Positions 1 to 6,587 of a stretch of 6,587 nucleotides of DNA are shown one piece after another. Source of the stretch: an uncultured Mycoplasma sp. GTDB lineage: Bacteria; Bacillota_I; Bacilli_A; Mycoplasmatales; Mycoplasmoidaceae. Position 1 is the stretch's first letter, and each line of letters starts with the position of its first letter. The DNA is taken from assembly GCA_947177535.1 (NCBI GenBank), contig CAMWUV010000033.1, positions 1 through 6,587 on the forward strand, given 5' to 3'. The notes beneath the pieces were generated by a model, which searched no databases, was not told the DNA's origin, and saw only the letters and a list, made by a program, of their open reading frames with translations. The position numbers and the translations under genes are program-made.

Positions 1-28
1 CTATTTTTTTATCAGAAGATTTTTTCAT
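1..28 (-). CDS. Start of an unidentified gene (partial, runs off the window)
   Basis: On the minus strand an ATG at 28-26 overlaps the last base of the metallopeptidase TAA stop, giving TAATG. The nine readable codons are MKKSSDKKI and the frame stays open to the window edge. An AGG-containing stretch lies about 12 bases upstream (around 40-44, minus strand), inside the end of the metallopeptidase gene, and could serve as a ribosome binding site. The overlap suggests translational coupling and co-transcription with the metallopeptidase, so the product may act with it, but nine residues do not allow identification. The Lys/Ser-rich start resembles the metallopeptidase tail just before it. The alternative is that the ATG is fortuitous and the true start is elsewhere. 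Confidence 0.45.
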
Positions 29-3000
29 TATGATTTTTTACCTATAGATTTATTTTTTTTATTTTTTGATGAATGTTTTTTTGAATTTGTAGTTTTTTTA
101 TTTGAATTTTTAACATCTTCTTGAGTTGATTCTAAAGTTGCTAAATGGTTCTGTTTAATTTCTGTTGATTCTTTATTTTTCTTTATAAATTTTTTTTGAA
201 ATTTTTCAAAAATAGTTATTTTTTTATTTTTTAATTTTAAATAATATAAAGTACTAATTATCACAAGAACAATTACTAAAATAATAATAAAAGGTAAACC
301 AATAGTTAAAAAATAATATCAGTCATTAACCTCAATTGGTTTTGCTTCACCTGTTAAAGCAAGGTATTGTATTTCAATTGGAAGCGAACTTTTAGTTAAT
401 ATTGTCACAAAATGATCTCCTTCATTTAAATCTGTTTTGATATATAATGGTTCATTTGATTGTCTTGAATTTGAATGTGTACTAACTGACTGTAAATATT
501 TTCCATCAACATAAACATCAAAAGTTCCATAATTTTTATCTTTTGTTCCAACTATTGAAAATGCTTTTCCGTTAAATCCAAATTGTAATTTAGCTTCTGG
601 AAAAATTGTATATAATGAAGAACCATTAACTTTTCCATCTTTATTTCCTTCTCTTCAATCACCTTTTTGATATATTCAGCTAGAATTTGGTGTTAATATT
701 TGCGTTGGTTGTGCAATTAAACCAACATCAAAAAAATACAATCTAATATTTTTTGAAACTGGTTGTTCATTAAAAATAGTTACTCCAGATGAATCAGTAA
801 CATCACTTGCAACTAAATCAAAAGTTGTTAATTTTATAGTAAGTGATTTAGTTTTAGTTTGTGGAAAAATAAAAGATGCATAATCTGATTTAATAAAATT
901 ATCATTGTATAGTTCATTACCTTTATCATCTTCAATGATGATTCCATCTGGGCATTGTTGATAACTCCAATATGGTCTAAGCTCTAAGTAATTTACTTCT
1001 ATTTCTTCTTTAAAAGAAATTTTAAAAGAAGAATAGTATTGATCATCATGTTTCTCTGTTTTTATTGCTCAATAATCACTGTTTCCATTTTCTGATGTTT
1101 TTACTGGATCTTTTAGTTTTTCAATAATGCTGTCATTAATTTGATCACCAGTTTCATAGTTGATTTGATTATTGTTATCATTTTTTCAACTTATTTGTGA
1201 TGATAAATAATATTGTTGATAGTCATAATTAGAAGGAACTTGAAATTCTATTGTATTGCCTTCCAATTGAATGTTAACTTTAAATGCAACTTTAGTAATT
1301 TTTTTTGTTTCACTATCAGATATTTCAACTTGATAGGTGAATGAATCAGTTTTATTTAAATCATTAATATCTTTGGGAGTGTAGTTTCAAACTCCTGAAA
1401 AATTTGAAGTTTCTTTTAAACTACCATATTTAGGCTGTGATGTAATTTTAATATCACTTAAACTATAATTACTAGACATGTTTCTTTTTAAACTAGTAAT
1501 TGTTTTATCTTTTAGTTCAAAATTGTAACCATTTTCAAAAGTACCATTAGAATCTTTTTTAATTAAAAAAGGTCTTTGAATGTATTGAAAATTTGGTTGA
1601 TTATCATAATTGATTTCTGATGCATAAAAACTAGAAACTGGTAAAAACTTTTCAACAGGATAATTTCTTGAATTATATTCATTATCAATTACATCCTTAT
1701 CATTTTTTAGTATCAAGTTAGTGTTATATGCAAATTCTGATCAGTTGTATCCAGTAATTTCAGAAATACGATAAACAAATCTAGCGTTTCTTTTTCCAGG
1801 GTAAGTTGCACTGTTAATTCCATTAGGAATATTAATATTTTCACCTCAATAGTTTTTTGCATTGTTAATTGAATAACTTCTAATAACATCTTGAAATTTT
1901 GATGTTCCAAAATGTGACATTATAGGCGTATAATCGTAATCTATCCCTTGTCTTTCGGTAGTAGGAAGATTAACTTTATTAATTTGAGTTTGTGCAACAA
2001 AACCATTTAGTTTTCCATTATGATCAGTTCTTTGACCACTACTAAAAATTTCTCTATCATTTAATACATTAGTAAATTTAATGTATGAAGCAATTGTTAA
2101 TACATTGTTTGTTACTTCAGTACTACCACCATATCCTCAAACAGAGTTTTGGTTTTGATGATTATTTTCATGCATTATACCCCATGATCCATTTTGAACT
2201 ACTGAATCATAATTTAAAAAATTTTTTGTTCAAGACCAAGGTTCTGTAATTACTGAAGCTCCAACAAAACTTACTGCTGCACCTGCTGCAACATAATTTG
2301 AAAAAGAATGGCGATAAGGTTGTTTTCAATTAGTATTGTAATTTACTGTATACAAAGAATCTAAGGCCATTTTATCAAATAAATCCATAGCTTTATATGG
2401 ATATCATTTTGTGTCGGTTGGATCATTGTTTTCTTCAAACATTTCTAAATAAGCTTTGGGACCAATAAATTTTATGTGATCTGCTGAAATATCAAAAACT
2501 GGTGCTTTTGCTTCATTCACAAGTCTTAATCATTCGTTTTTTGTTGTGTATCCATTAATATAGTGCAATGCTTCAACTGCTCCATTTGCTATCATTGCAA
2601 CATTTCTCATATTGTTTATTGTAGGACTTTTACTAGTTACTATATGAACAATTCCTCCAAATGGAGTTCCATATCTAAAATTATTTTTGTCAATTGGAAC
2701 TACCTTGTTTAAAAATGCTAGTCTTTTTGTAGATCTTTTTAATTTATCATCTCTTGAAGGACTTCGATTATCTGAATCACCTAATGATAAACTTAAACCT
2801 AAATTTTTAACTTCATCATCTGTTAAATTTGGAAAATTTAGATTAATAATTTCTCCAGAGCCTAAATATAACCCTGTTGTTATATATCCTGGTTGGGTTA
2901 AATCAATATTAAAATATTTTTCAACAGCTAAAGTATCATTAGGCAATCGATTTTCATAACCATATTGATAATCCATTGCTGGATGTTTTTTTAAATTATT

Positions 3001-3477
3001 ATTTTTTAAAGCTTCATCTATAAAATTATTGCTAATAAGAGCATAATTTTCATCATAAAATTCTTTTAAAATATCTAAATTATCTACTGGATAATCAAAA
3101 GAAGGATATTCAACTCCACTTTTAAAAGTAAATGTTTTTTCAATATTCTCTGAAGTGTTTGCAGGATTTGGACCATTATACTTAAAACTTCCTGTATATG
3201 TTTTAGGAATTGTTCTTTTGTATCTTTTTGTTATGTAAGAGTCATGACTATATAATGTATTAACATTATTATTTGATTGTTTTTGAACTGAGTTCATTTG
3301 GTAAAAACCTAATGTTTGTGAAAAATAAATAGATAAAGAAAATACCAACAAACCAGCTAACACACCAGATATCAGTAATAATGTTTTATGCTTTTTTACA
3401 CTTTTTTTAAGGTTATTTTGAAATTTTGATTTTTTAAATAAAATTTTTATTTTATTTAAATTAAATTTTATTTTCAT
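28..3477 (-). CDS. Membrane-anchored M60/enhancin-like zinc metallopeptidase with glycan-binding modules
   Basis: Predicted surface protease of 1149 aa; M60 enzymes cleave mucin-type glycoproteins (family knowledge). Seen: a basic N-terminus, then a transmembrane helix at about 32-52. The M60 region spans about 190-585, with TTGLYLGSGE near 200, RYGTPFGGIVHI at 268-279 and the zinc motif HENNH at 436-440. The third ligand is probably Glu454 in GSTEVTNN, and an aromatic motif with FVYRISEITGYNW follows near 566-578. A cadherin/Ig-like repeat lies at about 650-745, ending near DSFTYQV. An F5/8-C-like beta-sandwich follows (about 760-920), then a second galactose-binding-like module (about 925-1045, YGTFDVYVDG). 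A C-terminal helix (about 1056-1079) leads to a 70-aa Lys/Ser/Thr-rich tail. The frame is intact under code 4, with 13 of 16 Trp codons being TGA. The start is supported by AGGA at 3487-3490, nine bases upstream. The catalytic motif is confident; module names rest on fold-like patterns only. Confidence 0.9.
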
Positions 3478-3486
3478 TGATAAAAA

Positions 3487-3490
3487 TCCT
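3487..3490 (-). promoter_or_regulatory. Ribosome binding site of the M60 peptidase gene
   Basis: The minus strand reads GCAGGAT with AGGA ending nine bases before the ATG at 3477. It fixes the start upstream of the N-terminal membrane helix, so the helix belongs to the protein. Confidence 0.6.
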
Positions 3491-3524
3491 GCATTTTAAA
3501 ATTACTTACTAAAATATAAGTGTT

Positions 3525-3580
3525 AAAATTTTACTATACAAATACCAAAATACCAAAAATATTATATATAGTAAAATTTT
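3525..3580. repeat. Perfect 14-bp inverted repeat around the M60 promoter
   Basis: Positions 3525-3538 (AAAATTTTACTATA) are the exact reverse complement of 3567-3580, separated by 28 bases. The spacer holds two tandem copies of the 8-mer ATACCAAA (3542-3549 and 3550-3557). The structure sits 28 bases past the recA stop. As RNA it could form a long hairpin ending in UUUU, so it may act as the recA terminator, but the U-run lies within the stem and the loop is large. It also encloses the likely -35 box of the next gene, so an operator role is possible. Confidence 0.6.
3528..3556 (-). promoter_or_regulatory. Putative promoter of the M60 peptidase gene
   Basis: On the minus strand TTGGTA (3556-3551) lies 17 bases before TAAAAT (3533-3528), a good spacing for a housekeeping sigma factor. 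Transcription would begin near 3521, about 44 bases before the start codon. A second TTGGTA (3548-3543) lies 8 bases downstream because of a tandem repeat, and a TATAAT (3566-3561) lies upstream, so the exact boxes are uncertain in such AT-rich DNA. Confidence 0.4.
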
Positions 3581-3584
3581 TTAT

Positions 3585-3606
3585 AATTTTTTCTACTAAA
3601 AAAATT
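3585..3606 (-). terminator. Weak AT-only hairpin just after recA
   Basis: AATTTTTT (3585-3592) can pair with AAAAAATT (3599-3606) around a 6-base loop, two bases past the recA stop. It has no GC pair and no following U-run on the minus strand, so termination by it alone is doubtful. It may work together with the longer inverted repeat further on. Confidence 0.2.
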
Positions 3607-3607
3607 T

Positions 3608-4594
3608 TTATAATTCAATCTTGTTTAAAACCAAGTCTTTAATCTTTATGTATAAATCTTGATTTTCACTTAAATAGACGTCTAAATTATTTCTACCCTG
3701 AGTAAGTTTTTTTTCTTCAAAATAATATCAAGAACCTGATTTTTTAACTATTTCGTATTCAATTGCAAAATCAATTATTTCTTTAATTGGATTAAATCCT
3801 TTATTGAAAAAAATATCAACAAAACAAGTTTTAAAAGGAACAGCTACTTTATTTTTTGTTATTGTAATTTTGGATTTTATTCCAATAATATCATTACCAG
3901 ATTTTAAAAGTTCACTTCTTCTTACATCAAGTCTTAAACTACTAAAAAATTTTAAAGCTCTTCCACCTGTTGTTATTTCATTGTTTCCAAACATAATTCC
4001 AATTTTTTCACGAACTTGATTTATAAAAACAACACATGTGTTTGATTTAGCAATTGAAGATTGAATAATTTTTAAACCTCTGGACATAAGTCTAGCATGA
4101 GTTCCCATTGACTGATCTTCCATTGATGCTTCCATATCAGATTTTGGAACTAATGCAGCAACTGAATCTACAATAATTAAATCAACCATATTTGTTTTAA
4201 CAAGTGCATCAATTATGGCAAATGCTTGCTCACCATATTCTGGATTTGCTATTAAAACTTTATTGGGGTCAATATTTAAAGATTTTAAATAATTTGCATC
4301 TAGTGAGTTTTCAGCGTCAATATATGCAACATTTCCATTTTCTTTTATACATTCTTTAACTGCTTGTAAAGCAATTGTAGTTTTTCCAGAAGATTCATTT
4401 CCATAAATTTCAACAATTCTTCCTTTTGGGAAACCACCAACACCAATTGCATTGTCTAATAATAAACTACCTGTTTTGATTACATCTAATTTTGAAAAAT
4501 TCTCATTTTGTGAAAATGTTTCTTTTCCGAATCTTTTTTCTATTTCTTTGATTGCCATTTCTAGGGCTTTTTGATTAACATAATTATTTTCCAT
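3608..4594 (-). CDS. recA: Recombinase RecA
   Basis: RecA binds single-stranded DNA as an ATP-driven filament and performs strand exchange in recombinational repair, in the cytoplasm on DNA. The 328-aa product shows the full core. Walker A is GNESSGKT (65-72), and the catalytic Glu95 lies in YIDAENSLD. Walker B is LIIVDS (139-144) in the block VDSVAALVPKSDME. The L1/L2 region includes FINQVREKIGIMFGNNEITTGGRALKF (190-216), with the ATP-sensing Gln193. UGA codes Trp289 in SGSWYYFEE; stopping there would remove the C-terminal 40 residues, including the conserved GRNN. Differences from common RecA: Asn66 replaces Pro in Walker A, Asn96 replaces His in AEHALD, and the protein lacks the long acidic tail of E. 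coli RecA. It lies 75 bases downstream of the cinA-like gene and is probably co-transcribed with it. The start has AAGAGG 13 bases upstream, an unusually long spacing. Confidence 0.97.
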
Positions 4595-4607
4595 AAATAA
4601 TAAAATA

Positions 4608-4635
4608 CCTCTTAACTATTTTAGAAATTAAGAAG
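4608..4635 (-). promoter_or_regulatory. Hairpin overlapping the recA ribosome binding site
   Basis: In the minus-strand transcript CUUCUUAA (from 4635-4628) can pair with UUAAGAGG (from 4615-4608), with one G-U pair and a 12-base loop. The 3' arm contains the whole Shine-Dalgarno sequence AAGAGG of recA, so the fold would hide it. The stem is short and AT-rich, so stability in the cell is uncertain. Confidence 0.35.
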
Positions 4636-4669
4636 TCTTTGTAATTTGATATTTAAAAAGTTTGAATTA

Positions 4670-5167
4670 TTATTCATTAATACCAGTTGGTTTATAAACT
4701 AATTTAAATAATTCTTCAATAATTTTTGAAACAATTGTAATTCGATTGTTTGTTCTTCCTTCATCAGCTATTGACATTTCAAAATCATAAACTTTATCAA
4801 TAATAATAATGCAGAAATAAACAATACATTTTTTGTCATTTTCTGGAATATGGTTATTAAAAGGACCAGCAAAACCAGTTACAGAAATTGATATATCAGT
4901 GTTTAATCTGTTTCTAATTCCCTTTGCCATTTCTCTAGCAACATTTGCAGAGTAAGCAGTATATTTTTCTAAAACATCTGTGCTTAATCCTAAAAGTTTG
5001 CTTTTAGAGAAATCACTATAAGCTACAATCCCTCCTTTAAAAACTTTTGAAGATCCTGAAACATCAACAAATGTTGATGCTAGCATACCTCCAGTTACAG
5101 ATTCTGCAATTCCTAAAGTTAGATTTGACTTTCAAAGTTCATTAATGATAATTTCTTTATAATTCAT
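4670..5167 (-). CDS. pncC: CinA C-terminal domain protein (PncC-type nicotinamide-nucleotide amidohydrolase)
   Basis: Family members deamidate NMN to nicotinate mononucleotide plus ammonia, recycling the nicotinamide nucleotide released by NAD use; cytoplasmic. The 165-aa length fits a stand-alone domain without the N-terminal MoeA-like domain of full CinA. Signatures: AESVTGGMLA (21-30; usually ESCTGG), GSSKVFKGGIVAYS (38-51) and SVTGFAGP (95-102). Ser40, Tyr50 and Lys55 keep the spacing of the Ser/Lys-type active site reported for PncC, as I recall it; Thr97 and an Arg in EGRTNNR also fit. After TGFAGP the usual glycine-rich stretch is replaced by FNNHIPEND. A UGA codon gives Trp12; ignoring code 4 would start the protein at Met28 and lose the ESVTGG motif. 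The ATG at 5167 is supported by GAGGA at 5172-5176. It precedes recA, as in many Firmicutes and Mollicutes. NMN activity is inferred from the family. Confidence 0.88.
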
Positions 5168-5171
5168 AGCG

Positions 5172-5176
5172 TCCTC
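5172..5176 (-). promoter_or_regulatory. Ribosome binding site of the cinA-like gene
   Basis: The minus strand reads TTTTGAGGACGCTATG. GAGGA lies four bases before the ATG at 5167 and decides this start over the internal Met28 at 5086, which would cut off a family motif. Confidence 0.7.
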
Positions 5177-5211
5177 AAAATAATATTTACTTTTTTATAT
5201 ATTTTAGATAA

Positions 5212-5217
5212 ATTATA
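5212..5217 (-). promoter_or_regulatory. Putative -10 box for the cinA-recA pair
   Basis: A perfect TATAAT stands on the minus strand about 45 bases upstream of the cinA-like start. No good -35 box is seen 16-18 bases upstream (only T-rich TTTATT-like sequence), which is common in Mollicutes. No other strong candidate is seen before recA, so both genes probably depend on it. Confidence 0.45.
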
Positions 5218-5345
5218 TTTTAAAGATTGCATTTAAATAAAACTTTTTAATAATTAAATTACTAATTGACCTCTTAATTCATTTTTTTGAGCAACTTTTT
5301 ATTTTAGTCACTCATTTATAGATAGGTAAAAAATAAAGGTAAAAT
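5218..5345. other. Gene-free AT-rich spacer
   Basis: Between the DUF2188 terminator and the cinA promoter I find no open frame of note on either strand. The only structure is a weak minus-strand RNA hairpin, GAGUGACU with AGUUGCUC (5289-5296 and 5306-5313, two G-U pairs, 9-base loop), upstream of the cinA promoter and not followed by a U-run. I assign it no function. Confidence 0.4.
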
Positions 5346-5399
5346 ATAAAAAAATATAGAAAAAGTTTTTCATTAACCACTTTTTCTATATTTTTTTAT
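5346..5399 (-). terminator. Strong hairpin terminator of the DUF2188 gene
   Basis: Positions 5346-5365 and 5380-5399 are exact reverse complements, a 20-bp stem with a 14-base loop. The stem is almost all A-T with two G-C pairs near the loop, and the minus-strand 3' arm ends in a T-run, so termination of the leftward transcript is expected. The 5' arm overlaps the last codons and stop (5396-5398) of the DUF2188 gene, leaving essentially no 3' UTR before the stem. Confidence 0.85.
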
Positions 5400-5668
5400 T
5401 CACCATATTTTATTGTTTCTTGAATACTTCCATCAATTTTTCTAATAATGATTGTTGCAGATTTTTTCCCTGCTAATTCTTTAGCTTTTTTTATTGCTTC
5501 TTCTTTAGTATCAGCTAATGCAGATACTTTTTTACAATTTTCCATTTTTATTTCTCAGCAATCTTTTTTTCCATCTTTATCTTTTCTGGCTGATAAATAA
5601 TAAATGTTTCTTCCTTTTTGTTGTACTTCTTTTTTTGCTTTAGCATCTGGTTTTTTAACAACTGCCAT
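5396..5668 (-). CDS. DUF2188-type small protein of unknown function
   Basis: A complete 90-aa basic protein. A Lys/Gln-rich leader of about 18 residues is followed by a beta-rich stretch (NIYYLSARKDKDGKKDCWEI, 21-40). A helix-forming segment DTKEEAIKKAKELAGKK (53-69) comes next, then a closing strand and turn ATIIIRKIDGSIQETIKYG. This layout, a W-containing strand, a 'T-KEEAI--AKELA' helix and a terminal 'DG-IQE--YG', matches DUF2188 proteins, whose role is not known to me. The frame needs one UGA read as Trp38. Two cysteines (37 and 45) flank that Trp strand. The start has GGAG at about 5675-5678, followed by a suitable gap. It is a single-gene unit with its own promoter and terminator, divergent from the lipoprotein gene. 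No signal peptide or membrane helix is seen, so it should be cytoplasmic. Confidence 0.8.
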
Positions 5669-5712
5669 TCTAATCTCCGTATTGTAATATTTTTTAATAA
5701 TTAAGTATTTCT

Positions 5713-5740
5713 ATTTTAATATAAATTTAAATTTAACCAA
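5713..5740 (-). promoter_or_regulatory. Putative promoter of the DUF2188 gene
   Basis: On the minus strand TTGGTT (5740-5735) stands 16 bases before TAAAAT (5718-5713), about 45 bases upstream of the start codon. The boxes resemble those proposed for the M60 gene (TTGGTA and TAAAAT). AT-rich background makes chance matches likely. Confidence 0.4.
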
Positions 5741-5749
5741 ATAAAAACG

Positions 5750-5778
5750 TTGTAAACTTATTAAAAAATAAATTTATT
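5750..5778 (+). promoter_or_regulatory. Putative promoter of the lipoprotein gene
   Basis: TTGTAA (5750-5755) lies 17 bases before TTTATT (5773-5778), about 40 bases upstream of the start. The -10 match is poor. A second TTGTAAA occurs at 5780. The -35 box would lie only 9 bases from that of the divergent DUF2188 promoter. Confidence 0.3.
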
Positions 5779-5805
5779 TTTGTAAAAACCATGAAATATT
5801 AAAAC

Positions 5806-5813
5806 AAAGGAGA
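5806..5813 (+). promoter_or_regulatory. Strong ribosome binding site of the lipoprotein gene
   Basis: AAAGGAGA is close to a full complement of the 16S rRNA 3' end and is well placed before the ATG at 5819. It is the best Shine-Dalgarno sequence in the window, suggesting high expression. Confidence 0.75.
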
Positions 5814-5818
5814 CAAAA

Positions 5819-6587
5819 ATGAAATTTAACAAAAAAATTTTATTATTACCTTTTATGTCTGTAGCATTTTGTTTTTCACTATCAGGCTGTGCTAATTCTC
5901 AAGTAAAAAATGAAATTATAAATACAGAAAAGTTTGAAGAAATAAAAAATAATTTAGGTGAAACTATAGATCAAAACATGCAAAAAGCAAATGTTATTTT
6001 AAACAATTTTGCTTTTTTTGGTGGCAATGATGTTGCATATGATTCTTATAATCTATATGAAAGTGATGGTTATCGCAACCAAATTGAATTGTTTGAAGAC
6101 TATGTAAGATACAATGGATATGGTCCTTATAAAGTTTCTAGTGCAACTTATGCAAATTATATTTATGGAAAAAGATTAATTTTTGATTTCACTAATAAAG
6201 ATAGCACAATTGAAGATGTTTTTAAAAACTTTGATGCACTTACTAAAGAAAATAAAATTCAAACAGTAATATATAACATTGACACTGATGACATTAATAA
6301 GCTAAGTGAAACAACATTTAAAGATAGTTTGAAACAGTTAATTAACAAATCTTTAGAACTTTTAAATAATTCTGGAATGTTTATTATAAAGACACATTAT
6401 CAAACTAATGATGCAACTCTTAATCAAAAGATTAATAGAAACACTGAAATTGTTAAAGAGGTAATTGGAACAAATTTTGGTGATGATCTAGAAAAAATAA
6501 AAAGAATAGGTTTTGTTAACCACAGTGAATTAACCAAAGAAAATACTTTAAGTGGTAGTCAAAATTTTATTAAAACTTGTTTAACAA
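5819..6587 (+). CDS. Lipoprotein with degenerate SGNH-hydrolase-like fold (partial at 3' end)
   Basis: 256 residues are visible and the frame is open at the window edge. A lipoprotein signal is clear: a KFNKK basic start, a hydrophobic core (7-20) and the lipobox LSGC with Cys24 to be lipidated, so the mature protein is tethered to the outer face of the membrane. No TGA or TGG codon occurs in the visible part. The mature part resembles SGNH/GDSL hydrolases in layout. NNFAFFGGNDVAYDSY (62-77) sits where 'GDS' would be, TVIYNIDTDDINKL (149-162) where 'GxND' would be, and FKDSLKQLINKSLELLNNSGMFII (167-190) plus KINRNTEIVKEV resemble the helix-strand and 'N--I' region. The catalytic Ser, Gly and Asn all appear replaced, suggesting a non-catalytic paralogue. 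The C-terminal DxxH, if any, is outside the window. The lipoprotein call is firm; the SGNH relation is inference. Confidence 0.85.
   Translation, partial: MKFNKKILLLPFMSVAFCFSLSGCANSQVKNEIINTEKFEEIKNNLGETIDQNMQKANVILNNFAFFGGNDVAYDSYNLYESDGYRNQIELFEDYVRYNGYGPYKVSSATYANYIYGKRLIFDFTNKDSTIEDVFKNFDALTKENKIQTVIYNIDTDDINKLSETTFKDSLKQLINKSLELLNNSGMFIIKTHYQTNDATLNQKINRNTEIVKEVIGTNFGDDLEKIKRIGFVNHSELTKENTLSGSQNFIKTCLT

Noticed and set aside
1713..1910. 65-codon open frame on the minus strand
   Set aside because: It is out of frame with the M60 gene, whose own frame is continuous here under code 4.
2687..2959. 90-codon open frame on the plus strand
   Set aside because: It lies antisense inside the M60 peptidase frame, has no ribosome binding site or recognisable domain, and the opposite strand carries a clear conserved motif nearby.
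28..3477. Possible pseudogene: the peptidase looks broken by many TGA stops
   Set aside because: I checked the frame triplet by triplet: no TAA or TAG occurs between the start and 30, and all interruptions are TGA, which also interrupts RecA at a conserved Trp.
3525..3580. Invertible promoter switched by a recombinase
   Set aside because: The segment between the repeats is only 28 bases, very short for site-specific inversion, and no recombinase gene is in the window. Kept only as a regulatory repeat.
3804..4019. 71-codon open frame on the plus strand
   Set aside because: It is the antisense shadow of the conserved RecA core.
5289..5313. Hairpin as a small RNA or terminator
   Set aside because: The stem needs two G-U pairs, has no U-run after it, and no promoter or boundary supports an RNA gene.
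5750..5786. Repeated TTGTAAA as a binding-site pair for a regulator
   Set aside because: Two seven-base matches in such AT-rich DNA are expected by chance; no palindrome or further copy supports it.

Overview
The window comes from a wall-less bacterium of the Mollicutes, most likely the Mycoplasma mycoides / Entomoplasma / Mesoplasma / Spiroplasma side. Base composition is extremely AT-rich, and UGA must be read as tryptophan (genetic code 4). With UGA as Trp, an apparently fragmented stretch on the minus strand becomes one 1149-codon gene, recA gains its normal C-terminal domain, and a CinA-like gene regains its N-terminus and a good ribosome binding site. Genus assignment is inference only.

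Layout from left to right. (1) Positions 1-28, minus strand: the first nine codons of an unidentified gene, overlapping the previous stop in a TAATG junction. (2) 28-3477, minus: a giant membrane-anchored M60/enhancin-type zinc metallopeptidase with HENNH and a downstream Glu, followed by a cadherin/Ig-like module, two lectin-like beta-sandwich modules, a C-terminal transmembrane helix and a lysine-rich cytoplasmic tail. (3) 3478-3607: an intergenic region with a perfect 14-bp inverted repeat around a putative promoter that contains a duplicated 8-bp unit. (4) 3608-4594, minus: recA. (5) 4670-5167, minus: a stand-alone CinA C-terminal domain (PncC-type NMN amidohydrolase). cinA and recA form the classical pair, probably with one promoter upstream of cinA. 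(6) 5168-5345: a gene-free AT-rich spacer with the cinA promoter. (7) 5346-5399: a 20-bp-stem terminator. (8) 5396-5668, minus: a 90-aa DUF2188-type protein. (9) 5669-5818: a divergent promoter region. (10) 5819 to the window end, plus: a lipoprotein gene, cut by the window edge, that looks like a degenerate SGNH hydrolase.

The genes fall into three themes. The cell-surface theme comprises the M60 peptidase, predicted to bind and cut host glycoproteins, and the lipoprotein on the outer face of the membrane. The housekeeping theme is recA (recombination) with cinA/pncC (pyridine nucleotide salvage). The third is a small protein of unknown function. No rRNA, tRNA, CRISPR array or insertion sequence is visible. 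No stretch over 300 bases lacks a gene; the longest gaps are about 228 and 150 bases.
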